Shown: positions 20,561-29,106 of the stretch, piece after piece | Position numbering within the stretch: position 1 is the stretch's first letter | How the letters are laid out: the number at the start of each line of letters is the position of its first letter | NCBI GenBank assembly: GCA_043808545.1 | Contig: JAZDEU010000002.1 | Location: 1-32,972 of the forward strand | Length of the DNA stretch: 32,972 nt | From: JAZDEU01 sp043808545 | Lineage (GTDB): Bacteria > Patescibacteriota > Patescibacteriia > JAZDEU01 | Direction: 5' to 3' | Position numbers and translations under genes: made by a program | Notes under the pieces: model-generated | What the model was told of the DNA's origin: nothing | The model's database searches: none | The model's input: the letters and a program-made list of their open reading frames with translations, nothing else

Positions 20561-20956
20561 CTAAATAAAGCCATTTTCCTTTAATACCTTCTTCACTTCA
20601 GAAACGATCTCATCAGTCGTAAACTGCGCTTTTATTAAATATCCATTAGCCCCTAATTCCCGCGCTTTTTCCATGTCAGAATCTTGCCCTAAATTAGATA
20701 AAACAATAACAAGCGTCTTTGCCGTATTCGGATCTTTATCCTCCCTTAACTTTTTTAAAATCTCAAATCCGTTAAGCGCCGGCAGCATAATGTCTAAAAG
20801 AATCAAATTCGGTTTTTCTTCTTTTATTTTTTTTATCGCCTCTCCGCCGTCAATAACAGTCGCAACATTAAAACCGGCTACAATTAATTTTTTTACGCAT
20901 ATCTCTCTTAGGAGTTGGTCATCTTCCACTAAAATAATTTTTATCGCACTATTCAT
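20561..20956 (-). CDS. Single-domain response regulator (CheY-like receiver)
   Basis: A 131-residue receiver domain with no output domain. The acidic pocket is ILVEDDQ (Asp12, Asp13), the phosphorylation site is Asp55 in LILLDIMLPALNGFEIL, and the conserved Lys lies in NGYLIKAQF. The ATG at 20956 gives a normal receiver start (MNSAIKIILVEDD); a TTG 18 bp upstream is less likely. It follows the histidine kinase by 59 bp on the same strand and is presumably its partner. With only a receiver, output must be by protein contact or phosphotransfer. Confidence 0.94.
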   Translation of the reverse strand: MNSAIKIILVEDDQLLREICVKKLIVAGFNVATVIDGGEAIKKIKEEKPNLILLDIMLPALNGFEILKKLREDKDPNTAKTLVIVLSNLGQDSDMEKARELGANGYLIKAQFTTDEIVSEVKKVLKENGFI

Positions 20957-21015
20957 ATGCAATGCAATAAGCAAAATTATTCCAAAATTTCAACATAAAA
21001 AAATCTGAAAAACTG

Positions 21016-22461
21016 CTATTGCAAATTAATGTTTCTTTCTTTTTTTGTAATCGGGATGGAAAATAAAACTTCGGTGCCTTCGCCTTCTTTGCTCTTTATT
21101 GCAATTTTACCTCTATGCCAATCTATTATATTTTTTACTATAAATAATCCCAGTCCAGTGCCTTCCGCCTGCATCCTCACGACATTGCTGCCTCTAAAAA
21201 ATTTGCTATACAATAAATTCTGCTCTTTTATTGGAATTCCAATTCCATTATCTTTCACGATTACTATTAAATTCTTTTTTTCCAGTTTTATATTTATATC
21301 AATAATCCCATTATGCGGAGTATATTTTAAAGCGTTATCTAAAATATTAAATAAGGCTAATTCCATTTTTTCTTTATCTGCGTATATTATAGGAAACTTT
21401 TCGTGTTTATTAATATTTAATGCAATATTTTTATTCTTTTTTAAATTTTGAAAGCTACTTAATGCATCATTAAAAATTTGCTCAAAATCGCAATTTTCAA
21501 ATTTAATGCCAGCCCGCTGGTCTTCAATGCTCGCAACATTAAGCAAATCGTTCGCCAATTTTATAACTCGCTCATTGCTTTTATACCCCTTTTTTAACAT
21601 TTCTTTCTGTTCATTATTTAATTCTCCGGCATCTCCATTCGCAAGCGCTTCAAATACCCACTTTATTCCAGTAAGCGGAGTCCTTAGCTGATGCGCGGCA
21701 ATAGATATAAAATCGGATTTCATCTGGCTTATTAATTCATCTCTCTCCTTATTTTCTTTCAACTTTTGCGACATCTTATTAAACGCGCTGGCAAGATGAC
21801 CAAATTCATCATTTGACGTAACCTCTATTTTGTGGTTTACATTTCCTTTGCTAACATATGAAACTCCTTCCATTAAAGAATCTAATGGTTTAGTAAAACT
21901 TTTTGAAAGATAAAATGAAATTATAAAAGCGCACAAAATTATTGGAATAAAAAAAGCAATGCTTCCTTCTGCGATATTTTTTTGCACAGCGGAAATTCTT
22001 TTCAAAGAAATGCCCAAATAAAAATAATAAAATTCTGGATAATTTTTTATATGTATAGGTTCTATTATGATCTTTATTTTCTCCCCATTCTTGTAGTAAT
22101 TCAAATCTTCAATTTTTTCCGATGCAAGACCTTGCGAAATATTGTCAATCTCTTTATTTTGCAGCGATACATCGTCCGATAATAATATCTTGCCGCTAGG
22201 AGAAACCACCCACCAAAAAAGGGTGTCTTGCGATTCATCAATATGTTTGAGCAATTCTAAAGGCCAAAGTCTCGTTAAAGAACCTGTTTCAACAGCCCTT
22301 GATGCTAATCTTGCCGCTAATGTATTTTCTTCTATTAAAGAATCTCTGACTCTCGTGCTAGCTTGGATAATATTATAAGTCAAAACAATCAATCCAGCAA
22401 ATAAACTTGCTAAAATCATTAGCAACAATACTCTTTTAAATATATTTAATCTTATATTCAT
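21016..22461 (-). CDS. Membrane sensor histidine kinase
   Basis: The 481-residue kinase has membrane segments at about 11-30 and 166-186 enclosing an extracellular sensor of about 135 residues (contains WWVVSPSGKILLSDD, PAS/cache-like). Then come a HAMP linker (about 187-240), a HisKA domain with the phospho-acceptor His257 in FISIAAHQLRTPLTG, and an ATPase domain with N box LFNILDNALKYTPHNG, G1 VKDNGIGIP and G2 GTGLGLFIVK. All key residues are present. Gene order FIST protein, kinase, receiver on one strand suggests one signalling unit. Hairpin element copy B lies immediately upstream (22490-22656). The ATG at 22461 is the only good start; no Shine-Dalgarno. Confidence 0.95.
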   Translation of the reverse strand: MNIRLNIFKRVLLLMILASLFAGLIVLTYNIIQASTRVRDSLIEENTLAARLASRAVETGSLTRLWPLELLKHIDESQDTLFWWVVSPSGKILLSDDVSLQNKEIDNISQGLASEKIEDLNYYKNGEKIKIIIEPIHIKNYPEFYYFYLGISLKRISAVQKNIAEGSIAFFIPIILCAFIISFYLSKSFTKPLDSLMEGVSYVSKGNVNHKIEVTSNDEFGHLASAFNKMSQKLKENKERDELISQMKSDFISIAAHQLRTPLTGIKWVFEALANGDAGELNNEQKEMLKKGYKSNERVIKLANDLLNVASIEDQRAGIKFENCDFEQIFNDALSSFQNLKKNKNIALNINKHEKFPIIYADKEKMELALFNILDNALKYTPHNGIIDINIKLEKKNLIVIVKDNGIGIPIKEQNLLYSKFFRGSNVVRMQAEGTGLGLFIVKNIIDWHRGKIAIKSKEGEGTEVLFSIPITKKERNINLQ

Positions 22462-22489
22462 CTAAAATGCCATGCATATGGACATCACA

Positions 22490-22656
22490 TTATGAAATCG
22501 CACTCCATAAACTGCAAAAATTGCGACTAGCTTGTTTTTCGTTTAGAAAAATCCTCTATGTATCTACTGATACTTATGCGGTTTTTCTAAACTGCAAAAC
22601 TTCGCTATTCATCAATTTTTTCTAGTTTCTAAGCGCGCTTTCATAATGTGATGTCC
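22490..22656. repeat. Long-hairpin repeat element, copy B
   Basis: A 167-bp element; read on the minus strand its centre nearly matches copy A (4731-4907). Its end arms, GGACATCACATTATGAAA and complement, differ from copy A at four positions, each matched by a compensating change in the opposite arm. It occupies the gap between the FIST gene and the kinase gene, so any transcript joining them carries the hairpin. The frame that crosses copy A is closed here by TAA after RKTA. Confidence 0.85.
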
Positions 22657-22686
22657 ATAGCTACCCGCCATTGGCGGGCAGCTATG
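22654..22686. repeat. CCATAGCT-CCCGCC hairpin after the FIST gene
   Basis: CCATAGCTACCCGCC pairs with GGCGGGCAGCTATGG (one mismatch) around a 3-nt loop, 8 bp beyond the FIST stop and touching the end of element B. No T run follows on the minus strand, so it may stabilise the mRNA end rather than terminate. Confidence 0.6.
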
Positions 22687-22694
22687 GATAAAAA

Positions 22695-24050
22695 TTATCG
22701 GCTAAAAATAGCAATTGAATTAACTAAATTAGCATGCCTGTTTCCTATTCCCGGTATATGGACCTGCTCGCCCAATGTAAATCCGCCGACGAAAGGAACA
22801 TCTCCCAGCTCATCGCTTAACAACAAAGGAACTCGCGATCTTTCTTCTTCTGGGATAGCGAGCAATGTTCCCGCGCAAAAAGTGTAATAAGAGAATAACG
22901 CCTCTCCTTTGCCAATATTTTCACTTGACATTGCCTTTTGCGCCGTTGTCTGCGCTCGATTAACTAACCATTCCCAGCTTCCATGCAAAAGAACAATCTC
23001 ATCTCCTTGCTGAATATTGGCAAAACCGGTTAAGGATTTTTCAGGCAAAATAATATAACCGGGATGAAACACATCAAGTTGGGAAACTTGAGTGTCTTTA
23101 GATTTTAATACTTTAGCTAATGGGTAAAAAGTTGCGGGATGAATTATTACACCGCCTTCTTTTAACTCCTTTTCAAAAGCTCCCCCTGTCCATTCATTAT
23201 ACACTTCAGCGGCTGGACGGTTATCTATCTCATAAAGTTTCCTTCCTTCCGCTTTCGTGGCAATGCCCCTATGCTCTGTGGTTAAATAACCAAACTCATG
23301 TGATGTCCCAATTTTTAATTTTGTATAAATAGCCGTCAAAACCACGCCATTCTTATAGACATTATCATTAGCGACTTGCGACCATTTGCCGGATAAATCA
23401 TTATCGCCGCTGCTTCCGCCGACAATTGGAACTTTATCTGTAACAACATCTTCTATTCCCAAAAGGACTTCTTCCTCTTTGCCCGGAGCAATAGTTAGAT
23501 AAATAAAGGCTGGCTTTTCTGTCTCTCCCGCTTTTTGCATAGCATCCATTATAACTTTCTTACCCGCTTCCCTCGGAGAAAATTTATCTAAATCCACGCC
23601 GGCGACGCTCATTTTTATATCAGGAACTGCAATGCCCAACATAGACATTGAACCTACCTTGCCCACATGATAACCATTTTTGCTCATAACGCCGACCAGA
23701 GAAGACATTCCTTGTATTTCCGTATCATCTCCAAACTCGCTTTTAATTTTATCTTTAATTACATCAGGACTGTATCCAACCGTATAATAAAAAAGGACAT
23801 AATGGGGAATTTTCCCTTGCAATGTTTTTTTAATCATAGCTATAGATTCATCCGCCGCTTCTTCTGCTGTGTCTTTTACGCTCCATCCATATCCTACCTC
23901 TTTAGATTTATTTATATTTTCTTTATTTGTTTTGGGAACGACAGAAACATTATTATTGTTTGAAGAAAATTTTAAAAGCCCCCAAACAATTGCTATGCCC
24001 GAAACCGCGATAACAACCGCAGTGATAAAAATTTTATTAGATTTGACCAT
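22695..24050 (-). CDS. Membrane-anchored FIST-domain sensor protein
   Basis: FIST proteins are thought to bind small ligands such as amino acids and to work beside signalling proteins. The 451-residue product from the ATG at 24050 has one N-terminal anchor (IFITAVVIAVSGIAIVWGLL, residues about 7-26) and a linker rich in Asn. The FIST N domain includes YGWSVKDTAEEAADES, GMSSLVGVM and VPIVGGSSGDND; the FIST_C domain ends with FVGGFTLGEQVHIPGIGNRH and NLVNSIAIF. The topology places the sensory domains outside the cell. A frame extends to a TTG at 24098 but gives an unlikely N-terminus. It is followed by the hairpin element and then the kinase and receiver genes, so it may present a ligand to that kinase (inference). 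Confidence 0.88.
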   Translation of the reverse strand: MVKSNKIFITAVVIAVSGIAIVWGLLKFSSNNNNVSVVPKTNKENINKSKEVGYGWSVKDTAEEAADESIAMIKKTLQGKIPHYVLFYYTVGYSPDVIKDKIKSEFGDDTEIQGMSSLVGVMSKNGYHVGKVGSMSMLGIAVPDIKMSVAGVDLDKFSPREAGKKVIMDAMQKAGETEKPAFIYLTIAPGKEEEVLLGIEDVVTDKVPIVGGSSGDNDLSGKWSQVANDNVYKNGVVLTAIYTKLKIGTSHEFGYLTTEHRGIATKAEGRKLYEIDNRPAAEVYNEWTGGAFEKELKEGGVIIHPATFYPLAKVLKSKDTQVSQLDVFHPGYIILPEKSLTGFANIQQGDEIVLLHGSWEWLVNRAQTTAQKAMSSENIGKGEALFSYYTFCAGTLLAIPEEERSRVPLLLSDELGDVPFVGGFTLGEQVHIPGIGNRHANLVNSIAIFSR

Positions 24051-24137
24051 ATTTGCTTTTTTAAGCGAATGTTGAAATAATAATTTATAATTCAACAAAC
24101 AACTATTTATTAAATATTTAAAATTCGCGATATTAAC

Positions 24138-24929
24138 CTATCGACCTAAAGTTAATATCTTAGAAGATATTTCAACAACTTTTTTATGAATTGCCATTCC
24201 ATTGCTTGCTAAAAAAAATCTGTTTCTCTCATCCGCTTCTTTGTTGCCAAAAAAATCAGTCACAATCCCGCCAGCTTCTTTTACAATCAATTTTCCCGCG
24301 GCATAATCATAAATTTCATTTCCGTTATTTATAAAACATTCTATCTTTCCTTCAGCCAAGCGGCATAAATCAAGCGCGGGGGACATATTTATCAAAAATC
24401 TTTTTATATTTTTCTTCTCTAAATTTTTTATCAAATCTCTCAACCTTTTTTCAAAATAATGCCCGTAATCGCAATCATAAGCTAAATTAATATTGCTAAT
24501 ATTTTTTTGTGAATTCACTTTTATCCTTTTGTTATTTAAATATGCGCCTTTCCCTCTTCTCGCGCAATATATCTGATTTAATATAGGGTTGTTCACCACG
24601 CCCGCTATAATTTTTTTTTCTTCCAATAAAGCGATGCTCGCGCAAAAATTAGGCATCCCCATCACAAAATTGCTTGTCCCGTCCAAAGGATCAATCACGA
24701 AAGTAAATTTTGACTTATGATCAATAAATCCAACTTCTTCTGAAAGAATGTTATAATCAGGAAAATTTTTTGATAAATCTTTTATAATTTTCTTTTCTGA
24801 TTCCAAGTCAGCTCTTGTGCGGAAATCAAGCGCTATGCTCTTTTTATATAATTTAAAACATTGTCCGAAATATTTCCGCAAAACTTCAGCGCCTTTATTG
24901 CTTGCTTCTATTATTTTTTCCAAAACCAT
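24138..24929 (-). CDS. Inositol monophosphatase-family phosphatase
   Basis: Metal-dependent phosphatase of the IMPase/CysQ/FBPase superfamily. The 263-residue protein from the ATG at 24929 shows the metal-binding set: SEEVG (Glu pair near residue 65), IDPLDGTSNFVMG near residue 82, and the C-terminal motif YDYAAGKLIVKEAGG. The usual WD of that last motif is YD here; the metal Asp is kept. Substrate (inositol phosphate, PAP or fructose bisphosphate) cannot be decided. An in-frame TTG upstream lies inside the promoter and is rejected. It is followed by the FIST gene and preceded by cysS, with an extended -10 promoter of its own. Confidence 0.92.
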   Translation of the reverse strand: MVLEKIIEASNKGAEVLRKYFGQCFKLYKKSIALDFRTRADLESEKKIIKDLSKNFPDYNILSEEVGFIDHKSKFTFVIDPLDGTSNFVMGMPNFCASIALLEEKKIIAGVVNNPILNQIYCARRGKGAYLNNKRIKVNSQKNISNINLAYDCDYGHYFEKRLRDLIKNLEKKNIKRFLINMSPALDLCRLAEGKIECFINNGNEIYDYAAGKLIVKEAGGIVTDFFGNKEADERNRFFLASNGMAIHKKVVEISSKILTLGR

Positions 24930-24963
24930 AGTTATTTGACTTTTAATACTAATTATTAATTTT

Positions 24964-24972
24964 ATTATACCA
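24964..24972 (-). promoter_or_regulatory. Extended -10 promoter of the phosphatase gene
   Basis: Minus strand TGGTATAAT (TATAAT at 24964-24969). The same nine bases occur ahead of the beta-propeller gene. The leader would be about 28 nt. Confidence 0.55.
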
Positions 24973-25030
24973 CAAAACAAAAAAATATTAAAATATAAAA
25001 AGACCTCAAATTATGATGCCTTTTAAAATT

Positions 25031-26473
25031 TTATTTTTTTATAACAGCAGATTCCCCATTGCTATCTTTCAAATAAAATCCCATCTCCTCAATTCCTTTT
25101 CTTAATTCATCCGCCTTTTTCCAGTTTTTCTTCTTTCGCGCTTCCTCCCTTTCTTTAATTATTTTGTTCACTTCCTCAGGAATTTCCGCCTTTTTTTCTT
25201 TTTTAGCATTTTCCAACCCTAACCCGAACACTTTATCAAAATCAAAAATCAAATTTAATTTTTTCATATTCTCCAGATTATCCGCTTTCACAACTTCCCA
25301 TAAAACCGCTAACGCCTGCGGAATATTCACGTCATATTCTATCGCCGCAATAAATTTATTTCTATATTTTTCCCCATCTTTACTCTTTTTCCCTTCTATC
25401 CCTTCTTGCCCGCCTATCCCTTCCTTTAATTCTATAACCTTCCCCCTTAACTTATTTAAACTAACTTCCGCAGATTTTAGCGCCTCCCAAGTAAAATTCT
25501 GCTTTGAACGATAATGCGAGTTTAAGAAAAAATATCTTAACGCCAAAGGATCATACCCCTTTTCTTTTATCTCAGCGAGAGACCACGCCGCGCCTTCGGA
25601 CTTTGACATCTTGCCATCATTCACATTCAAATGTTCATTATGCAACCAATAATTTACAAACTTTTTCCCATTCGCAGATTCGCTCTGCGCGATCTCGTTC
25701 GTATGATGAACAGGAATATGTTCTACTCCGCCCATATGCAAATCCAGTGTATCTCCTAAATATTTTTTTGCCATAGCAGAACATTCTATATGCCATCCCG
25801 GAAAACCATCGCCATTTTTTACAAGATCAGATTTAAATGGACTCTTCCAAAACTGTAAAGCATTTTTATGCGTACCCGCCTTAAAAAACCATAACGCAAA
25901 ATCCGCGGGATGCTTTTTATTTTTATCTTCCACATCCGCTTTTCCAGCCGATGATATATTGTTTTCTAAAATTTGTCCTGATAACTTTGTATAATCGCGC
26001 GCTTTTGACACATCAAAATAAATTGCTAAATCCGTCGCGTAAGCATAACCTTTTTCCAGCAATGTTTTTACCATCCCTATCATTTCCTGAATATGCTCAG
26101 TCGCCCGCGGCTTTATATCCGCGTCTTGCGCATTAAGATCGCGCAAATCATCCTCAAAAACTTTAATATATTTTTCCGCAATCTCCTGTGGCGTTTTATT
26201 TTCTCTTCTCGCGCCTTTTTCCAGCTTATCCTCGCCAGTATCTTCATCAGAAGTTAAGTGTCCGACATCAGTATAATTTCTAACGAAATTTACTTCATAT
26301 CCAAGATAATTCAGCGACCGCCTGATTAAATCAGCTAAAACCATAGCCCGCATATTTCCAATATGCTGCGCCCAATAAACCGTCGGCCCGCAATGGTAAA
26401 ATTTTATTTTTCCATTCTCAATCGCCTTAAACTCTTCCTTTTTCTTAGTTAATGTATTATATATTTTTAGCAT
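25031..26473 (-). CDS. cysS: Cysteinyl-tRNA synthetase
   Basis: CysRS charges tRNA-Cys. The 480-residue protein carries FYHCGPTVYWAQHIGNMRA (zinc ligand Cys28; HIGN at 37-40), GWHIECSAMAKKYLG (second zinc Cys), HHTNEIAQSE, and the KMSKSEGAAWSL loop that closes on ATP. The C-terminal helical region is lysine-rich (KKEKKAEIPEEVNKIIKERE) and ends with the short CysRS tail. Class I fold and length are normal. The ATG at 26473 matches family starts. Its likely promoter is an extended -10 at 26552-26560. Confidence 0.97.
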   Translation of the reverse strand: MLKIYNTLTKKKEEFKAIENGKIKFYHCGPTVYWAQHIGNMRAMVLADLIRRSLNYLGYEVNFVRNYTDVGHLTSDEDTGEDKLEKGARRENKTPQEIAEKYIKVFEDDLRDLNAQDADIKPRATEHIQEMIGMVKTLLEKGYAYATDLAIYFDVSKARDYTKLSGQILENNISSAGKADVEDKNKKHPADFALWFFKAGTHKNALQFWKSPFKSDLVKNGDGFPGWHIECSAMAKKYLGDTLDLHMGGVEHIPVHHTNEIAQSESANGKKFVNYWLHNEHLNVNDGKMSKSEGAAWSLAEIKEKGYDPLALRYFFLNSHYRSKQNFTWEALKSAEVSLNKLRGKVIELKEGIGGQEGIEGKKSKDGEKYRNKFIAAIEYDVNIPQALAVLWEVVKADNLENMKKLNLIFDFDKVFGLGLENAKKEKKAEIPEEVNKIIKEREEARKKKNWKKADELRKGIEEMGFYLKDSNGESAVIKK

Positions 26474-26551
26474 AATTTTATCTTTTTATTTCCCATTTTT
26501 TAAAGGGAGGCTAATGGTTTTAAAATACTTAAATCTATCTGAATATAAATA

Positions 26552-26560
26552 ATTATATCA
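26552..26560 (-). promoter_or_regulatory. Extended -10 promoter of cysS
   Basis: Minus strand TGATATAAT (TATAAT at 26552-26557). No clear -35. It would give a leader of about 75 nt. Confidence 0.45.
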
Positions 26561-26642
26561 TACATTCTGACTAATTTCCAGTGAACTTTTGGCGCTCTCC
26601 CTTGCCCTCTCCCAAAGCGCATTATATAACAATAACAAAGGC

Positions 26643-26686
26643 TAAAAAAAATAAAAACCGCATCAGCTTGTGTTAAACTGATGCGG
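26643..26686 (-). terminator. Strong terminator closing the structured RNA
   Basis: Nine-bp stem CCGCATCAG/CTGATGCGG (26658-26666 with 26678-26686), followed on the minus strand by TTTTTATTTTTTTTA. No minus-strand protein gene ends here, so it implies an RNA gene upstream on this strand. Confidence 0.85.
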
Positions 26687-27000
26687 ACAATGAACCATAA
26701 AAAAAATTTACCACTTTATAATTCCCCCTGCATATAGGGAATTTTTCGCAGGCGGCCAGTCATCCCACTGGCGCTGAAACATTATAAATGACGAAAAGCC
26801 ATTTTAAAATTGGTAAAAAAATTTTAAGTTATGCCCATGCAGAACCTTCCCATACAGGCATCTTTAGAGGATCATCTTTCCGTCCCGTCAGAGTCTCCGG
26901 CATGCCTTTGCTTCCTGTCTGCGCCAGCCTGCGCTGGCAGGCAGGGACCCTGACGCTTCAGCGAGATAAAATGTCGCGCCTTGCAAGGTTTTATGGTTTA
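26643..27000 (-). ncRNA. Candidate structured non-coding RNA, about 350 nt
   Basis: On the minus strand the region before the terminator is rich in nested pairings. They are CATAAAA/TTTTAT around CCTTGCAAGG; CGTCAGGGTC with GACTCTGACG around a GCAGGC-type repeat; AAGATGCC with GGCATAACTT; a TTTACCA/TGGTAAA pair that encloses hairpins GCCAGT/ACTGGC and AATTCCC/GGGGGAATT; then the terminator. GC content is higher than in ordinary spacers here. I compared it by eye with what I know of RNase P RNA, tmRNA, SRP RNA and 6S RNA and found no core motifs. No clear promoter is visible; the 27001-27110 repeats may have pushed it aside. A plus-strand frame of 72 codons crosses the region but looks non-coding. 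Confidence 0.5.
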
Positions 27001-27110
27001 GGATAAGATAAGATAAGATAATCTGTCGTAGGGGTACGATGCTTGTCGTAGGGACACGATGCTTCGCGCCCCTACTTTATAAAATTTCGTAGGGGTGCGA
27101 TGCTTCGCGC
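27001..27110. repeat. GATAA microsatellite and triple GGGGCGCGATGC repeat
   Basis: Four GATAA units (about 27002-27021) are followed by three direct copies of a GTAGGGGTACGATGCTTGT-like unit (27027, 27048, 27089). The third runs into the upstream flank of dnaG. Confidence 0.75.
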
Positions 27111-27133
27111 TCATCCTTTATAGACGATGTTCT

Positions 27134-29026
27134 ATGGATCAAGTAGAAGAAATAAAACAAAAACTTGATATCGCGGATGTAATTTCAGGTTATATTAAAC
27201 TCACTCCGGCGGGAATATCTATGTTTAAGGCGAATTGCCCGTTTCATAGCGAAAAAACGCCTTCTTTTATGGTGTCCCGCGAAAAGCAAATTTTTAAATG
27301 TTTCGGATGTGGAAAAGGAGGGGATATCTTTTCTTTTGTTATGGAAATGGAAGGGGTTGATTTTAAAGAAGCGCTTGAAATTTTAGCTCAAAAAGCGGGC
27401 GTACAGCTTAAAAAACAAAGTCCAAAAATAGCAGGCGAGAAAAATAAAGTATTGGATTGTCTAGAGATGGCGTCAAAATTTTATTATCAGGTTCTCTTGA
27501 ACGCCAGCTTGGCAGAAGACGCGAGAGCCTATCTTAAAAAAAGAAAAATAAACGAAGATACGATTGATAATTTTAAAATAGGATACGCGCCAGATTCATG
27601 GGATTCTTTATACAATGCGTTAAGAAAAAAAGAATTTTACGCGAATGACATTGAAAAAGCGGGTCTCATAATAAAAAAACAAAACGCGAATGATTATTAT
27701 GATCGTTTCAGAAACAGGATTATGTTTCCGATAAAAGATGTGAACGGAAGAGTAATAGGATTTTCGGGAAGAATACTGGAACAACACCCCCCTGCCCCCC
27801 CTCAAGGGGGGAACTCGCGTTCCAATGACGGTGCGGGTACTCCGGCTAAATACATAAATACTCCGCAGACAATAATGTTTGATAAAAGCAGAGCGCTTTA
27901 CGCGATAGATAAAGCGAGAGATGAGATAAGAAAAAATAATTTAGCAGTTATCGTAGAAGGGCAAATGGATGTTATCGCGTCGCATCAGGCTGGCATAAAA
28001 AATGTTATCGCGTCTTCTGGGACGGCGCTAACCTTAGAACATTTAAAAATTATAAAAAGATATACTTCTAATATCGCTCTTTCGTTTGATGGAGATGAAG
28101 CTGGAAAAAATGCGGCTAGACGAGCCGTAGAAATCGCGCTCCCTTTTGACATGGATATTAAAATAATAAAAATATTAGGGGTGAAAGATCCAGATGAGTG
28201 CATAAGAGAAAATCCAGAGAAATGGAAACAAGCTATTTTAGACGCGCAAAAATTTATGGATTATTATTTTGATGAAACGATTGTGAGCGCTAACTTAGAA
28301 AATATTGGAGAGAAAAAAACAGCGGCGAAAAAAATGCTGGAACTTATATCAAAAATTTTTGATAAAGTAGAACAAACGCATTATTTGCAAAAACTATCAG
28401 CATATCTGAATGTGCCTGAAAATATTTTGAGAGAAGTCCTGTCTAATAAAAAAAATGTTATAAAAACAGAAGAATCAAAAAAAATTATTAAAAAAAATTA
28501 TTTCGGAGAAAAGGATATAAACGCAAAAATAGCGGAAAGAATCATATCGTTTGCAATAATATACGCGGAGAATTTACCTTATGTCGTTGCTCATCTTTTG
28601 CCTGAATTTATAACTTCGGAAAAATTAAATAACCTTTACAAACAGATTATTATATATTATACTGAAAATCAAGGAAATGAATCTTTTTTAAGCGAAAAAA
28701 ATGCTTTAAAATTTTTTAAAAATTTTGCTTTGAAAGAAGAGGCAAGAGAAGAAAAAGAATATTTTGACGAGCTTTGGATATACGGAGAAAAAGAAATTAT
28801 TGACTTTAAAGAAAGCGAAGAAATTTTAACTCCTCAAAGAATAAAATTAGAGCTGGAAAAAGGAATTTCAGAGCTTAAAGAAAGTTATAATAAAAGAAAA
28901 CTTAATTCTTTGCAAAGAGAACTTCAAAAAGCGGAAGAAGAAAATAACAAAGAAAAAATAGAATTATTTTCAAAAGAATTTAATAAAATCATGGGAGAAA
29001 TGAGCAGAAATCTTGATGATAATTAA
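27134..29026 (+). CDS. dnaG: DNA primase
   Basis: DnaG lays RNA primers at the replication fork. The 630-residue protein from the ATG at 27134 has the CHCC zinc-binding domain (Cys35, His38, Cys56, Cys59 in CPFHSEKTPSF and CFGCGKGGD). The catalytic core has GRVIGFSGR, the TOPRIM strand VIVEGQMDVI and SFDGDEAGKNAARRA. A C-terminal helicase-binding region (residues about 430-630) is rich in Glu and Lys. A palindromic repeat adds residues about 215-235 (EQHPPAPPQGGNSRSNDG) in frame, between GRVIGFSGRIL and KYINTP. A GTG at 27095 would extend the protein into repeat sequence and is rejected. rpoD follows 258 bp downstream, the classic primase-sigma arrangement. Confidence 0.97.
   Translation: MDQVEEIKQKLDIADVISGYIKLTPAGISMFKANCPFHSEKTPSFMVSREKQIFKCFGCGKGGDIFSFVMEMEGVDFKEALEILAQKAGVQLKKQSPKIAGEKNKVLDCLEMASKFYYQVLLNASLAEDARAYLKKRKINEDTIDNFKIGYAPDSWDSLYNALRKKEFYANDIEKAGLIIKKQNANDYYDRFRNRIMFPIKDVNGRVIGFSGRILEQHPPAPPQGGNSRSNDGAGTPAKYINTPQTIMFDKSRALYAIDKARDEIRKNNLAVIVEGQMDVIASHQAGIKNVIASSGTALTLEHLKIIKRYTSNIALSFDGDEAGKNAARRAVEIALPFDMDIKIIKILGVKDPDECIRENPEKWKQAILDAQKFMDYYFDETIVSANLENIGEKKTAAKKMLELISKIFDKVEQTHYLQKLSAYLNVPENILREVLSNKKNVIKTEESKKIIKKNYFGEKDINAKIAERIISFAIIYAENLPYVVAHLLPEFITSEKLNNLYKQIIIYYTENQGNESFLSEKNALKFFKNFALKEEAREEKEYFDELWIYGEKEIIDFKESEEILTPQRIKLELEKGISELKESYNKRKLNSLQRELQKAEEENNKEKIELFSKEFNKIMGEMSRNLDDN
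27783..27816 (+). repeat. Palindromic repeat inside dnaG
   Basis: AACACCCCCCTGCCCCCCCT followed by CAAGGGGGGAACTCGC, the same CACCCC/GGGGGAACT family as in glgA and the ligase gene, inserted without loss of frame. Confidence 0.8.
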
Positions 29027-29106
29027 CGCGAAAAACACAAAACAGAACACGAAACGCGCGAAATATAATTATGCGCCGCAACTTATTTATAATATATCTA
29101 TTAGGC

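Noticed and set aside
26788..27006. Plus-strand frame of 72 codons between cysS and dnaG
   Set aside because: It runs antisense through strong stems and a palindromic repeat and ends in repeat DNA; the minus-strand terminator supports an RNA instead.
27001..27110. CRISPR or attachment array from three similar units before dnaG
   Set aside because: Units are direct copies of a hairpin repeat found singly elsewhere in the window; spacing is irregular and there are no unique spacers.
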